Assembly (NCBI GenBank): GCA_021201825.1
Contig: JAJQED010000039.1
Span: 1-64,000, forward strand
Origin: Alistipes sp.
GTDB taxonomy: Bacteria > Bacteroidota > Bacteroidia > Bacteroidales > Rikenellaceae
Direction: 5' to 3'
DNA length: 64,000 nucleotides
This document shows, in pieces, positions 8,728 through 17,671 of the stretch. A program made the translations under genes and the position numbers. Within the stretch, counting starts at the first letter, position 1. Every line of letters begins with the position of its first letter. Below the pieces are notes generated by a model, which had not been told where the DNA came from, searched no databases, and was given only the letters and a program-made list of their open reading frames with translations.

Positions 8728-10665
8728 TTATTCCTTTGCCCGGAACTCCTCGACCATCTCGTTTATCCTCAGCACCGCACCTACGCTCCATGCCTGCGAC
8801 GGCACTCCGCGCTGTGCATGAGGCGGGTCCCCGTCGTAAATCTCGGGAAGCGATCCGATGCCATAGCTGGATATATCTTCCTCGAAGCCCTTGAGCAGGT
8901 CCTCCGCCTCGTGCAGGAACGCCTTGCCGTAGAGCTTGAAATTGGCCGCCGCATAGTGCTCCAGCAACCACGGCCACACCGTACCCTGGTGGTACTGCCT
9001 GTCCCGGGTAGGCTGGTCGCCCCCGTAACGGCCCTGGTACAGAGGGTTGCGCGGCGACAGCGTGCGCAATCCCTTGGGGGTGAGCAGGTGCTGGCGTATG
9101 GTCCGTATTACCGAGAGAGCCTGCTGCTCGTCCGGCATTATATATTCCAGCGCGCATGCGATAACCTGGTTGGGCCGGATGAACGTGTTGCGGTAATCCC
9201 CGTTGACGTAGTCGGCGAGGTAACCCTCCTCGGGGTACCAGAACGTGGCCAGGAACGACTCTTTGATCCGTTGCGGGATCTCTTCCCATTTGCCCGTGAA
9301 CCCCTGGTCGCCGAACTCGCCGGCAAGCCGCAGGGTATAACATACGGCATTGTACCACAGGGCGTTTATCTCCACCTGGCAGCCGTCGCGGCCCGTGACC
9401 GGCCTGCCGTCCACCACGGCGTCCATCCATGTCATGGCGTGGGTCGGGTGCGACGCCCAAACAAGGCAGTTGTCCAGCACCTTTACGTTTTCGCCGATTC
9501 CGCGCATATACGCCTCCAGTATCTCTTTCATGTGAGTACCGTACCGGTTCCATATCTCCTGCGGCCCGATATGTTTTTCGAGCTGCTGCAGGGTCCAGAA
9601 GAACCAGAGCGGAGCGTCCACCGAATTGTATGCCGTTCCCATATTGGGGAACAGGCCGTCTTTCATCTGCCGGGTGAGTGTGTCCACCACGTCAAGGCAA
9701 TCCTCCACCCGGCCCTGTGTAAGCGTAATGCCGGGCAGGGCGATGAATGTGTCGCGGCCCCACCGGCCGAACCACGGGTAACCGGCCACGACCTCGGCCC
9801 GGTCGCCCCGGCGTATCACGAACTGTCTTGCCGAGTGGCGCAGGCAGGAGAGGAAATCTATCTTGTTGGACCGCTTGGCTATCTCCGCCTCGAACATCTC
9901 AGGGATGGCGGCCGGATCAACCTCTTCGAACGCGCATGAGAACACTATGCTCTCCCCCTTTTTAAGTTCAGTTTCGAAGAACCCCGTAGTCAGCAGGTCC
10001 TCGCGGAACGGATAACCCCTTTCGGCCTCTTCCGGGTACTCGAAATCGTAGTACCAGTCGGGGGCCGGGACGAATTCCGCCTGCCCGCTCATCTGCATCA
10101 CCAGCCACGGGAACTGCTCGTACAACCGGCACTTCACCCCGGACGGCACCGGATAGGTATGGCCGTTGGCGAAAATATTGGCCTTGCCCACCGAATGCGA
10201 ATCCCGGAACGCCAGGAACGGACGCAACCGCAGCCAGGTCTGCGACCGGGCCTCCAGCAGCGTATAGCGGATAAGCAGCTGGGTACGGGAATGGATCCAA
10301 AGCATCTCCTTTCGGAGCAGCACCCCGCCGACACGGTAAGTGATGGTCGGGGTCGGGGTGTAATTGAAATCGGTGATATATTTGTGCCCCCGGGGCTCGT
10401 AAATGCCCGGGTAACGGTGGATGGCCAGGTTGAACGACTGGTCGTGCTGGATCACCGTTTCGTCGAGCGAGGATAGCAGCACGTAATTACGGTCCTGCTC
10501 CAACCCCTCCACCGGACAGACCATCAGCCCGTGGTATTTGCGGGTGTTACAACAAACGATGGTGGTACTCATATAGCCTCCCGAACGGTCGGTGCTGAGC
10601 ATCTCGCGCCGAAGCGAGTACTCGAGGTTACCGAGGAGGTCCTTGTCAAATTTTAAAACCGACAT
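8728..10665 (-). CDS. Glycogen debranching enzyme (amylo-alpha-1,6-glucosidase)
   Basis: The 645-residue protein has an N-terminal domain beginning RSGGYMSTTIVCCNTRKYHGL, typical of the bacterial debranching-enzyme N-terminal region. It has a C-terminal alpha/alpha-barrel (GH133-type) with GYPWFGRWGRDTFIALPG, and a late Glu/Asp-rich part with PEIYDGDPPHAQRG. It hydrolyses alpha-1,6 branch points of glycogen. No export signal is seen. It is the first gene of the glycogen cluster, and the 320-bp gap to the divergent lipoprotein operon should hold its promoter. Confidence 0.92.
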   Translation of the reverse strand: MSVLKFDKDLLGNLEYSLRREMLSTDRSGGYMSTTIVCCNTRKYHGLMVCPVEGLEQDRNYVLLSSLDETVIQHDQSFNLAIHRYPGIYEPRGHKYITDFNYTPTPTITYRVGGVLLRKEMLWIHSRTQLLIRYTLLEARSQTWLRLRPFLAFRDSHSVGKANIFANGHTYPVPSGVKCRLYEQFPWLVMQMSGQAEFVPAPDWYYDFEYPEEAERGYPFREDLLTTGFFETELKKGESIVFSCAFEEVDPAAIPEMFEAEIAKRSNKIDFLSCLRHSARQFVIRRGDRAEVVAGYPWFGRWGRDTFIALPGITLTQGRVEDCLDVVDTLTRQMKDGLFPNMGTAYNSVDAPLWFFWTLQQLEKHIGPQEIWNRYGTHMKEILEAYMRGIGENVKVLDNCLVWASHPTHAMTWMDAVVDGRPVTGRDGCQVEINALWYNAVCYTLRLAGEFGDQGFTGKWEEIPQRIKESFLATFWYPEEGYLADYVNGDYRNTFIRPNQVIACALEYIMPDEQQALSVIRTIRQHLLTPKGLRTLSPRNPLYQGRYGGDQPTRDRQYHQGTVWPWLLEHYAAANFKLYGKAFLHEAEDLLKGFEEDISSYGIGSLPEIYDGDPPHAQRGVPSQAWSVGAVLRINEMVEEFRAKE

Positions 10666-10957
10666 AATCCGTCAATCTAATAGTGCAAACACTTACGCGT
10701 TTATAGTTTCATTTACTGTAAATGTAAAACAATTTTGTCAATTTTCAAACACGCCGCGATTTTCCGGCCCCGGGAGAGCGTCCGCAGGGCGAAATACCAA
10801 TGCCACAGGGCAATGCGCGGTAACCGTTTAACGTTATTTTAATAAAGCGGCGGGTCTTCCCGTAATGGCCGGATGGAAACCGGCCCCAGTGCGGCTTGCC
10901 AAAATCATGCCTTACGGCCGGGCGCCGACCGCGTATATCGGAAATGAAAAATATAGC
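10666..10957. other. Divergent intergenic region, no gene seen
   Basis: This gap lies between the minus-strand debranching enzyme and the plus-strand lipoprotein operon. The part next to the debranching gene is AT-rich (about 10680-10750), which would suit its promoter, but I see no exact TAnnTTTG box on that strand. The rest is GC-rich with short imperfect repeats and no convincing reading frame or RNA gene. Confidence 0.6.
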
Positions 10958-10965
10958 TATATTTG
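10958..10965 (+). promoter_or_regulatory. -7 box of the lipoprotein-lpxH-thyA-folA operon
   Basis: TATATTTG exactly matches TAnnTTTG and ends 21 bp before the ATG at 10987. It would drive the whole overlapping operon with a very short leader. Confidence 0.6.
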
Positions 10966-10986
10966 CTGTTTAGAAAAATCCCCGAA

Positions 10987-12135
10987 ATGAGAGATTTTGT
11001 TATAGGATTGTCGGTTTTGGGATCATGCCTGCTGGCCGCAGGGTGCTCCCGGGACACAAGGGCGGTGAGCGGCAGGCTGGTCGGCAACGACAGCACCATG
11101 GTCTACCTCGAACAGGTCCTGCCCGGCAGGCAGGTGGTCGTGGACTCGGTCTCTACCGACGACAAAGGTTACTTCAGCTTCAAAGTGAAACTCCCCGCCG
11201 GGGAGCCGACCATCTATAACCTGCTCTGTAAGGACGAGAGGATCCCGCTGCTGGTTTCGCCCGGGGAGAAGATCAAGGTCCACGCCGTGGGGAGCATCAC
11301 GCGCAGTTATTCGGTGGAGGGGTCCGACGGCTCCGTGGAGATGAAGCGCCTCGGGGAGATTTTTTTCGAGGGTACGGCGCGGCTCGACTCGATCTTCGAA
11401 CGGTACAACAACGCCCACGAGAACCTGCGGGAGGATATCGTCCGTAATTACCGGGACGCTTACTATAAACTCAAACGCGACCATATAGCCTTTATCGTTT
11501 CGAACCCCGGTTCGCTCGTCTCGCTCTATGCCCTGTACCAGCGGCTGCCCAACGACGACCTTTTTTACGGGGCCAACGACGTGATCTATTACCGCCTCGT
11601 TGCGGACTCCACCGGCAAATATTTCCCGACATCGCCCTATGTGGCCGCCTTGCAGAAAGAGGTCGAGACGATGGAGGGAAAGCTCCGGCTCGCGAACCTG
11701 ATCGAAGACAAGATGCAGGATGACAATGAGGTGGACTACCCCGACCTGGAGCTTCCCGATATGTACGGCAATATGCACCGCCTCTCTTCACTGGCGGGCA
11801 AGGTCATACTGCTCGATTTCTGGACCTCCACCACGGCGGACAGCCGCCTGCTTAACGCCGAGATGAGGGAACTGTACGACAGGTACCACAGCCAGGGTCT
11901 CGAAATTTACCAGGTCGGCGTAGACCGCAGCCGCTCGGAATGGGTGCTGGCCGTGCAGGACCAGAAACTCCCGTGGATCACGGTGAACGATTTCAAGGGA
12001 TCGGCCTCCTCGCCGGTCATTCTCTATAACGTCCAGGAGGTTCCGACCAACTTCATTATCGGCCGCAGCGGCAGTATCGAGGGGAAGAACGTATGGGGCG
12101 GAGAACTGGAACAACTCATCCGGGAATTGCTGTAA
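10987..12135 (+). CDS. DUF4369/thioredoxin-fold lipoprotein lacking the CXXC pair
   Basis: The start MRDFVIGLSVLGSCLLAAGC gives a lipobox (LAAGC), so the mature protein should be lipid-anchored in the envelope. Residues about 20-130 resemble the DUF4369 beta domain. The C-terminal 140 residues have the AhpC/TlpA layout: LPDMYGNMHRLSSLAGKVILLDFW, then VPTNFIIGRSG. The expected redox motif after LDFW is replaced by TSTTADSR, so no active-site cysteines remain. It therefore cannot act as a normal thiol-disulfide oxidoreductase. Its stop overlaps the lpxH start by one base (TAATG). Confidence 0.82.
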   Translation: MRDFVIGLSVLGSCLLAAGCSRDTRAVSGRLVGNDSTMVYLEQVLPGRQVVVDSVSTDDKGYFSFKVKLPAGEPTIYNLLCKDERIPLLVSPGEKIKVHAVGSITRSYSVEGSDGSVEMKRLGEIFFEGTARLDSIFERYNNAHENLREDIVRNYRDAYYKLKRDHIAFIVSNPGSLVSLYALYQRLPNDDLFYGANDVIYYRLVADSTGKYFPTSPYVAALQKEVETMEGKLRLANLIEDKMQDDNEVDYPDLELPDMYGNMHRLSSLAGKVILLDFWTSTTADSRLLNAEMRELYDRYHSQGLEIYQVGVDRSRSEWVLAVQDQKLPWITVNDFKGSASSPVILYNVQEVPTNFIIGRSGSIEGKNVWGGELEQLIRELL

Positions 12136-12923
12136 TGTACTACTTTGCATCGGACGTTCATCTGGGCCTCGATGCGGCTACGAGTTCCGCACAACGCGAG
12201 AGGCTGTTCGTGCAGTGGCTCGATACGGTTGCGGCAGACGCCCGGGCCATTTTCCTGGTCGGCGACATCTTCGATTTCTGGTTCGAATACAAGAGGGTGG
12301 TCCCCAAAGGCTTCACCCGGCTTCTGGGCAAATTGTCCGAGATCACCGACAGGGGGATTCCCATCCATTTTTTCGTGGGCAACCATGATATGTGGGCATA
12401 CGATTACCTGCACCGGGAGTGCGGCCTTACGGTACACTACAAACCGGAGGTTTTCGAGATCGCGGGCAAGCGCGTTTTCGTCGCCCACGGGGACAATATG
12501 TATATCCGCAAACCTTTCGCCGAAAAGGTGATGCAGTCGGGCTTCCGCTCGCCCCTGCTGCGCAGGCTTTTTTCGGCTTTGATCCATCCGAACGCCATGT
12601 TGAGGTTCGGGCAGTGGTGGTCCCACAAAAGCCGTAAGTCACATGCCCGGGTGCATGTGTTCTGCGGCGAGAAAGAGTACCTCGTACAGTACGCCAGGGC
12701 CTACCGCGCCGCCGTGAAGAACATCCATGTGGACTATTTCGTATTCGGGCATATTCATTGCGGGCATACCTACGATATGGGCGACGGTTCCACGGCGGTA
12801 TTTCTCGGGGAGTGGCTCTACAACCCGGCCTATGCCGTGTTGGACGACCACGGGAGGATGGAACTGCGGACCTACCCGGCTAACGAACGGCTTAACCAGG
12901 AGAATTTATGCGGCAATATTTAG
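12135..12923 (+). CDS. lpxH: UDP-2,3-diacylglucosamine diphosphatase (LpxH-like)
   Basis: The 262-residue calcineurin-type phosphoesterase has the full metal motif series: SDVHLG near residue 7, GDIFDFW, GNHDMW, AHGDN and GHIHCG. This order is shared with LpxH, which cleaves UDP-2,3-diacylglucosamine to lipid X in lipid A synthesis at the inner membrane face. I chose [11 protein letters not shown] because it overlaps the preceding stop and starts directly at the fold. A longer in-frame start inside the upstream gene is unlikely. The end overlaps thyA by 16 bp, indicating translational coupling. Confidence 0.88.
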   Translation: MYYFASDVHLGLDAATSSAQRERLFVQWLDTVAADARAIFLVGDIFDFWFEYKRVVPKGFTRLLGKLSEITDRGIPIHFFVGNHDMWAYDYLHRECGLTVHYKPEVFEIAGKRVFVAHGDNMYIRKPFAEKVMQSGFRSPLLRRLFSALIHPNAMLRFGQWWSHKSRKSHARVHVFCGEKEYLVQYARAYRAAVKNIHVDYFVFGHIHCGHTYDMGDGSTAVFLGEWLYNPAYAVLDDHGRMELRTYPANERLNQENLCGNI

Positions 12924-13702
12924 ACCTGCTCGACAGGATAAGGCAGGAGGGCGTCCGCAAGGACGACCGTACCGGCACCGGTACCCTGAGCGTGTTCGGC
13001 CACCAGATGCGGTTCGACCTCTCGGAGGGGTTCCCCGTGCTGACCACCAAAAAACTGCACCTGCGCTCCATTATCCATGAACTGCTGTGGTTCCTCTCCG
13101 GGGACACCAATATAAAATACCTGCACGACAACAACGTCACCATCTGGGACGAATGGGCAGATGCCGATGGTAACCTCGGTCCGGTATACGGCTACCAGTG
13201 GCGCAGCTGGCCCACTGCGGACGGGGGCCAGATTGACCAGATATCACAGGTCGTGGAATCCATCCGGTCTAATCCCGATTCGCGGCGCCATATCGTGACG
13301 GCATGGAACCCGGCGGATGTGGATAAGATGGCCCTGCCCCCGTGCCATGCTATGTTCCAGTTTTATGTGGCCGACGGGAAACTCTCCTGCCAGCTGTACC
13401 AGCGAAGTGCCGATGTATTCCTGGGGGTTCCTTTCAATATCGCTTCCTACGCCCTTTTGACGATGATGATCGCGCAGGTTACGGGCCTGGAGCCGGGCGA
13501 TTTCGTCCACACCCTCGGAGACGCCCATCTTTACCTGAACCACCTCGAACAGGCAGACACCCAACTGCAGCGGACCCCGAGGGCATTACCTGTGATGGGA
13601 TTGAACCCGGACGTCAGATCGGTGTTCGATTTCAAATACGAGGATTTCGACCTGCAGGGATACGATCCTTACCCGACCATAAAAGCCCCCATCGCCGTAT
13701 GA
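12908..13702 (+). CDS. thyA: Thymidylate synthase
   Basis: The 264-residue protein matches the length and sequence of ThyA. It methylates dUMP to dTMP with methylenetetrahydrofolate. Motifs seen are DDRTGTGT (folate/phosphate region), the catalytic [12 protein letters not shown] with Cys146, [19 protein letters not shown], and the C-terminal IKAPIAV. It overlaps lpxH by 16 bp and folA by 4 bp (ATGA), so synthase and reductase are made together. Confidence 0.97.
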   Translation: MRQYLDLLDRIRQEGVRKDDRTGTGTLSVFGHQMRFDLSEGFPVLTTKKLHLRSIIHELLWFLSGDTNIKYLHDNNVTIWDEWADADGNLGPVYGYQWRSWPTADGGQIDQISQVVESIRSNPDSRRHIVTAWNPADVDKMALPPCHAMFQFYVADGKLSCQLYQRSADVFLGVPFNIASYALLTMMIAQVTGLEPGDFVHTLGDAHLYLNHLEQADTQLQRTPRALPVMGLNPDVRSVFDFKYEDFDLQGYDPYPTIKAPIAV

Positions 13703-14184
13703 TCTCGATTATAGTGGCCGTAGCGCAAAACGGGGTGATCGGCGGGGAGAATAAGCTGTTATGGCACATTTTCGAGGACCTGCGGCGCTTCAAATCCATT
13801 ACTTCCGGCCACCCGGTCGTCATGGGACGCAAGACATTTGAGTCACTGGGCCGCCCCCTTCCGAACCGCACAAATATCGTTATCACCCGCAACCCGGATT
13901 ACCGGGCGGACGGCTGCACCGTAGTTTCTTCACTGGACCAAGCGGTCGCCCTCTTCCCGCAGGACACGGAAGTTTTCATCATCGGAGGCGGCGAAATTTA
14001 CCGGCAGGCCCTCTCCATAGCCGACAGGTTATATATTACTCAGGTCTGCCACGACTATGCGGGCGACACGACTTTCCCCCCTGTCGACCCGGCTGTCTGG
14101 GAGCCGGTATCGGTCGAATACCATCCGCACGGAGAAAAATTCCCCTATCCGTTCGAATACCGGGATTATAAAAGGAGGGAGTAA
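13699..14184 (+). CDS. folA: Dihydrofolate reductase
   Basis: The 161-residue protein begins [20 protein letters not shown]. It carries the NADPH-binding segment [18 protein letters not shown] and the later [13 protein letters not shown] motif of DHFR. It regenerates tetrahydrofolate from the dihydrofolate produced by ThyA. The ATG overlaps the thyA TGA. A much longer in-frame reading inside thyA is possible on paper but would be out of frame with ThyA and has no family similarity. No obvious strong terminator follows, only a weak AAAGCA/TGCTTT hairpin. Confidence 0.96.
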   Translation: MISIIVAVAQNGVIGGENKLLWHIFEDLRRFKSITSGHPVVMGRKTFESLGRPLPNRTNIVITRNPDYRADGCTVVSSLDQAVALFPQDTEVFIIGGGEIYRQALSIADRLYITQVCHDYAGDTTFPPVDPAVWEPVSVEYHPHGEKFPYPFEYRDYKRRE

Positions 14185-14301
14185 CGGTTTTCTTAAAGCA
14201 TCATTATTATTCTGCTTTGATTTCCAGCGGAAGGCAATCCATCTATAAGATTATTGGGGAAAGCTGTAATTATCTTTTTGCCGTCAAGGTGAGAAAAAAA
14301 T

Positions 14302-14422
14302 CGTCATTGCGAGGAGCGAAGCGACGTGGCAATCCCACTGGAAACGCAATGACCGAGATTGCTTCACTGCGTTCGCAATGACGAAGCGGACAGAGATTGC
14401 TTCACTGCGTTCGCAATGACGG
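14302..14422. repeat. REP-like repeat cluster
   Basis: One unit (CGTCATTGCGAGGAGCGAAG, continuing to 14334) is followed by two inverted units at 14357-14383 and 14395-14421. The last two are exact reverse complements of 73-99. The units can pair with each other to form large hairpins. Confidence 0.8.
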
Positions 14423-14503
14423 GGAAACATTCACAATGACGGAGATATGTTCGCCATGAAGTGAAAGATAAAGCTGTATTATAGAAATAAAGTAAAGAAT
14501 CAT

Positions 14504-14550
14504 ATCCCGGCAGAGCCGGGATCTATCCGCCATTTTCGCCGGGGTAGGAT
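14504..14550. repeat. Dispersed repeat, inverted copy of 1-50
   Basis: It contains CCCGGCAGAGCCGGG, a small hairpin, followed by TATCCGCCATTTTCGCCGGG. Compared with the reverse complement of 1-50, differences are few and scattered. Confidence 0.75.
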
Positions 14551-14642
14551 TAAGTCGCAAGAGGGAGATCACCCGAACTACCATGTAGTGAGGGAAGCTC
14601 CCGGAAGCGACGCCTGACCCCGGCGAGGCGGTGTCTTTTGCT

Positions 14643-14666
14643 CCACTTTTGGACAAGCAAAAGTGG
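14643..14666. repeat. 9-bp-stem hairpin
   Basis: CCACTTTTG and CAAAAGTGG close a six-base loop, then GAAAAGAAA follows. It could be a repeat module or a weak terminator. It follows the GC-rich 14551-14640 stretch. Confidence 0.6.
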
Positions 14667-14728
14667 AAAAGAAATAACAGAAAATGCGCAAGGCATAACA
14701 ACTATAATTGGGAGGAATCCGCCTCACA

Positions 14729-14818
14729 CGTCATTGCGAGGAGCGGAGCGACGCGGCAATCTTAATAAGAAACGCAATGACCGAGATTGCCACGTCGCTC
14801 CGCTCCTCGCAATAACGG
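14729..14818. repeat. Large imperfect inverted repeat of the CGTCATTGCGAGGAGCG type
   Basis: The left arm (14729 to about 14761) and the right arm (14785-14818) are near-perfect reverse complements separated by about 23 bp. They are of the same family as 14302-14334. Confidence 0.8.
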
Positions 14819-15007
14819 GAGTTGTCTACATAACGCACGGGAGTAACAAAAAAAGTATCGGATAATTACTTCTCATATTACCCGATTTATGTTAATATTA
14901 ATTAAAACCCTTTTTATAATAAATAATTTTACCACCCAGAGCCATAACCGCCAAAAAACTTATTATATTTACAATGCCTGCCGTAATATCCGCTAACGAC
15001 TTAAAGT

Positions 15008-16549
15008 ATGAAGAAATTCTTTCGGTTCCCCGTCCTGATTATGGCGGTGCTCTCTGTTATCTCTTGCGGAGGCAGCGGTACGTGGGCAATCCCTGACGAA
15101 TTCACGATTTCCCGGGCCGAGCTGCTCGACAAGATCAAAGGGGGATGGGCCGGGCAGACCATCGGTTGCACCTACGGCGGGCCCACTGAGTTCCTGTACC
15201 AGGGAACCATGATCCAGGATTATGTCCCCATCCCGTGGCCGGACGGGTATATCAAATGGTATTTCGAGGTATTCCCCGGCCTTTACGACGACGTGTATAT
15301 GGACCTTACGTTCGTCGAGGTGTTCGACCGGCTGGGTATCGATGCCCCGACCGATTCGCTTGCCATGGCATTCGCCACGGCGGATTATACCCTGTGGCAT
15401 GCCAACCAGGCCGCCCGCTATAATATACTTAACGGCATTATGCCTCCCGAATCGGGACACTGGCTCAACAACCCCCATGCGGACGATATCGATTACCAGA
15501 TCGAGGCCGATTTCGCGGGACTGATGTCGCCCGGGATGCCCAATACGGCCAGCGAGATATCGGACCGCGTGGGCCACATTATGAATTACGGGAACGGGTG
15601 GTACGGCGGGGTGTATGTCGGGGCGATGTATACGCTGGCTTTTATCTCGGACGATATCGGGTTCATCGTGAACGAAGCGCTCAAAACCATCCCGCAGCAA
15701 AGCGAGTATTACCAATGCATGGCCGACGTGATCCGGTGGCACAGGGAGTTCCCCGACGACTGGAAACGGACGTGGTTCGAATGCGAAAAGAAATGGAGCT
15801 CCGAGATCGGGTGTCCCGACGGGGTTTTCAAACCGCTTAATATCGACGCCATGATCAACAGCGCCTATATCCTGATCGGCTTGTTATACGGCGAGGGTGA
15901 CTTTTTCCGGACCATGGATATAGCCACCCGGTGCGGACAGGATTCGGACTGCAACCCAGCTTCGGCGGCTAGTATCCTGGGTACAATGCTGGGTTATAGT
16001 AATATACCCGAATACTGGCTGGCCAACTTGCAAGAAGTGGAGGATATGGATTTCGCTTTCACCGACATTTCTCTCAACCGGGCGTACGGGATGAGTTTCG
16101 ACCAGGCCCTGCAGGTGATCGAAAGGAACGGCGGAACGATAGGGGATGAATTCGTTACTATAAAATGCCAGCGGCCTGTGCCTGTGAGGTATGAGAAGTC
16201 GTTTGAGGGTCATTTCCCGATAGAGCAGCGGGAGTTCACAACCGCGATCGAGGATATGGGCGAGTTCGTTTTCGACGGGACCGGGGTCGTTTTCAAGGGC
16301 AACGTGTGGGCGGCCGATGCGGCCTATGTCGCCGAGGTATCCATGTTCATCGACGGGTCGCTGGTGGAAACGGCCAAACTTCCTGCGGATTACCGCACCC
16401 GCCGCCACGAGTTGTTCTGGAATTACCGGCTGCCCAAAGGCACCCACCGTGTTACGTTCCAGTGGCATAACCCGATACCGGAATCGTCGGTCACTTGCCG
16501 GGGAGCCCTGCTCTATTCAGACGAACCGGTGATCTTTAACCACCGATAA
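15008..16549 (+). CDS. ADP-ribosylglycohydrolase-family lipoprotein
   Basis: The 513-residue protein has a lipoprotein signal with Cys20 (LSVISCGG), so it is exported and lipid-anchored. Residues about 30-370 carry the family metal motifs: KGGWAGQTIG, YDDVYMDLTF, NNPHADDIDYQIEADF and CGQDSDCNPASAASILG. The first motif has Q where classical ADP-ribosylhydrolases often have D (GQ rather than GD). The last 140 residues look like an added beta domain (WAADAAYVAEVSMFIDGS). An exported member more likely acts on a sugar or nucleoside-type substrate than on ADP-ribosylated cytosolic proteins; this is inference. It is 21 bp upstream of the NagX-like gene. Confidence 0.82.
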   Translation: MKKFFRFPVLIMAVLSVISCGGSGTWAIPDEFTISRAELLDKIKGGWAGQTIGCTYGGPTEFLYQGTMIQDYVPIPWPDGYIKWYFEVFPGLYDDVYMDLTFVEVFDRLGIDAPTDSLAMAFATADYTLWHANQAARYNILNGIMPPESGHWLNNPHADDIDYQIEADFAGLMSPGMPNTASEISDRVGHIMNYGNGWYGGVYVGAMYTLAFISDDIGFIVNEALKTIPQQSEYYQCMADVIRWHREFPDDWKRTWFECEKKWSSEIGCPDGVFKPLNIDAMINSAYILIGLLYGEGDFFRTMDIATRCGQDSDCNPASAASILGTMLGYSNIPEYWLANLQEVEDMDFAFTDISLNRAYGMSFDQALQVIERNGGTIGDEFVTIKCQRPVPVRYEKSFEGHFPIEQREFTTAIEDMGEFVFDGTGVVFKGNVWAADAAYVAEVSMFIDGSLVETAKLPADYRTRRHELFWNYRLPKGTHRVTFQWHNPIPESSVTCRGALLYSDEPVIFNHR

Positions 16550-16570
16550 ATAACCCCAAAAACCCTTATC

Positions 16571-17668
16571 ATGGACCCTAAGAGCCGGCTGCGATCCCTG
16601 GACGCCCTGCGGGGATTCGATATGTTCTTTATTATGGGCGGTCAGATGATCGTGGCTTCGCTGGCCGTTTTATGGCCCGGAAGCTTTACCGGGGCGCTGG
16701 CCGGTCAGATGGAGCATGTGGAATGGGACGGGTTCCGGTTCTACGATATGATCTTTCCGCTTTTCCTGTTCATCGCCGGGGTGTCTTTCCCGTTCTCGCT
16801 GGCAAAGAACCGCGCGGGTGGAAAACATACCACCCGGATATACCTCTCTATATTTAGGAGGGCATTGATATTGGTGGCTCTCGGACTGATCTACAACCGG
16901 TTCCTGGACTTCGATTTCAGCACCATGCGCTATCCGAGCGTGCTGGGCCGTATCGGGATCGCATGGGCCCTTGCGGCGGTGATATACCTCAACACGGGTT
17001 ACCGCGCCCGGGTGGCCATTGCGGCGACGATACTGTTGTTTTATTGGGGACTGCTGGCCTTGTTTCCGGCTCCGGATATGCCGGGTGCCGGGCCGTTCAC
17101 ACTCGAGGGCAACCTTGTGGGTTATGTAGACCGTAATGTCCTGCCCGGGGCCCTATACCTGGGTATTTTCGATCCCGAGGGGATACTTTCGACCATGCCT
17201 GCCATCGTGACCGGGATGCTCGGGATGTTCGCGGGCGATACGGTCCGCCGCATGGGCAAAACCGCCGGTACCGCCATGAAATTGCTGTTGGCCGGAGCCC
17301 TGCTGGCCGGCATCGGCTTGTTGTGGGGAATTTGGTTCCCGATTAATAAAAGCCTGTGGACCAGCTCGTTCGTATGTCTCGCCGGAGGATTGTCAATGGC
17401 GCTGTTCGCCCTGTTCTTCCTGGTTATCGACGTGATGGGGTGGAAACGGTGGACCTTCTTTTTCACCGTCATCGGACTGAATTCCATTACGATATATATG
17501 GCCCAGCGCATTATCAATTTCAGTTATACGGCCGGGTTCCTCGGCAACGGCATTGTGGGACTTCTGCCGGAGAATATGCGCCCATTGGGACATGGGCTGT
17601 TCTACACAGGCCTATGCTGGCTTTTCCTGCTTGTGCTTTACCGCCGGAAGATATTTCTGAAAATCTGA
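16571..17668 (+). CDS. NagX/DUF5009 membrane acyltransferase-like protein
   Basis: The 365-residue protein opens RLRSLDALRGFDMFFIMGG. This is the hallmark of the DUF5009/heparan-alpha-glucosaminide N-acetyltransferase-like (NagX) family, which also resembles acyltransferase_3 proteins. About ten hydrophobic segments follow, with MIFPLFLFIAGVSFPFSLAKN in the second. These proteins are thought to acylate sugars at the membrane, but the substrate here is unknown. It follows the lipoprotein by 21 bp and ends 3 bp from the convergent uvrD stop. Confidence 0.83.
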   Translation: MDPKSRLRSLDALRGFDMFFIMGGQMIVASLAVLWPGSFTGALAGQMEHVEWDGFRFYDMIFPLFLFIAGVSFPFSLAKNRAGGKHTTRIYLSIFRRALILVALGLIYNRFLDFDFSTMRYPSVLGRIGIAWALAAVIYLNTGYRARVAIAATILLFYWGLLALFPAPDMPGAGPFTLEGNLVGYVDRNVLPGALYLGIFDPEGILSTMPAIVTGMLGMFAGDTVRRMGKTAGTAMKLLLAGALLAGIGLLWGIWFPINKSLWTSSFVCLAGGLSMALFALFFLVIDVMGWKRWTFFFTVIGLNSITIYMAQRIINFSYTAGFLGNGIVGLLPENMRPLGHGLFYTGLCWLFLLVLYRRKIFLKI

Positions 17669-17671
17669 GGA

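Larger units (their letters stand above)
14423..15007. other. Geneless repeat-rich interval upstream of 15008
   Basis: The interval holds the 14504-14550 repeat, a hairpin at 14643-14666, a large inverted repeat at 14729-14818 and an AT-rich stretch (about 14860-14990) with the probable promoter of the next gene (TATATTTA near 14965). I see no credible protein or RNA gene. Confidence 0.6.

Noticed and set aside
8581-9939. Long open frame opposite the debranching enzyme
   Set aside because: It is antisense to a conserved 645-residue enzyme and its composition (rich in R, P, H and V) is that of a shadow frame.
13318-13326. Perfect DnaA-box match
   Set aside because: It lies inside thyA in a normal codon context (Val-Asp-Lys), so it is probably chance. 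A similar match at 31234-31242 is inside the lipoprotein gene.
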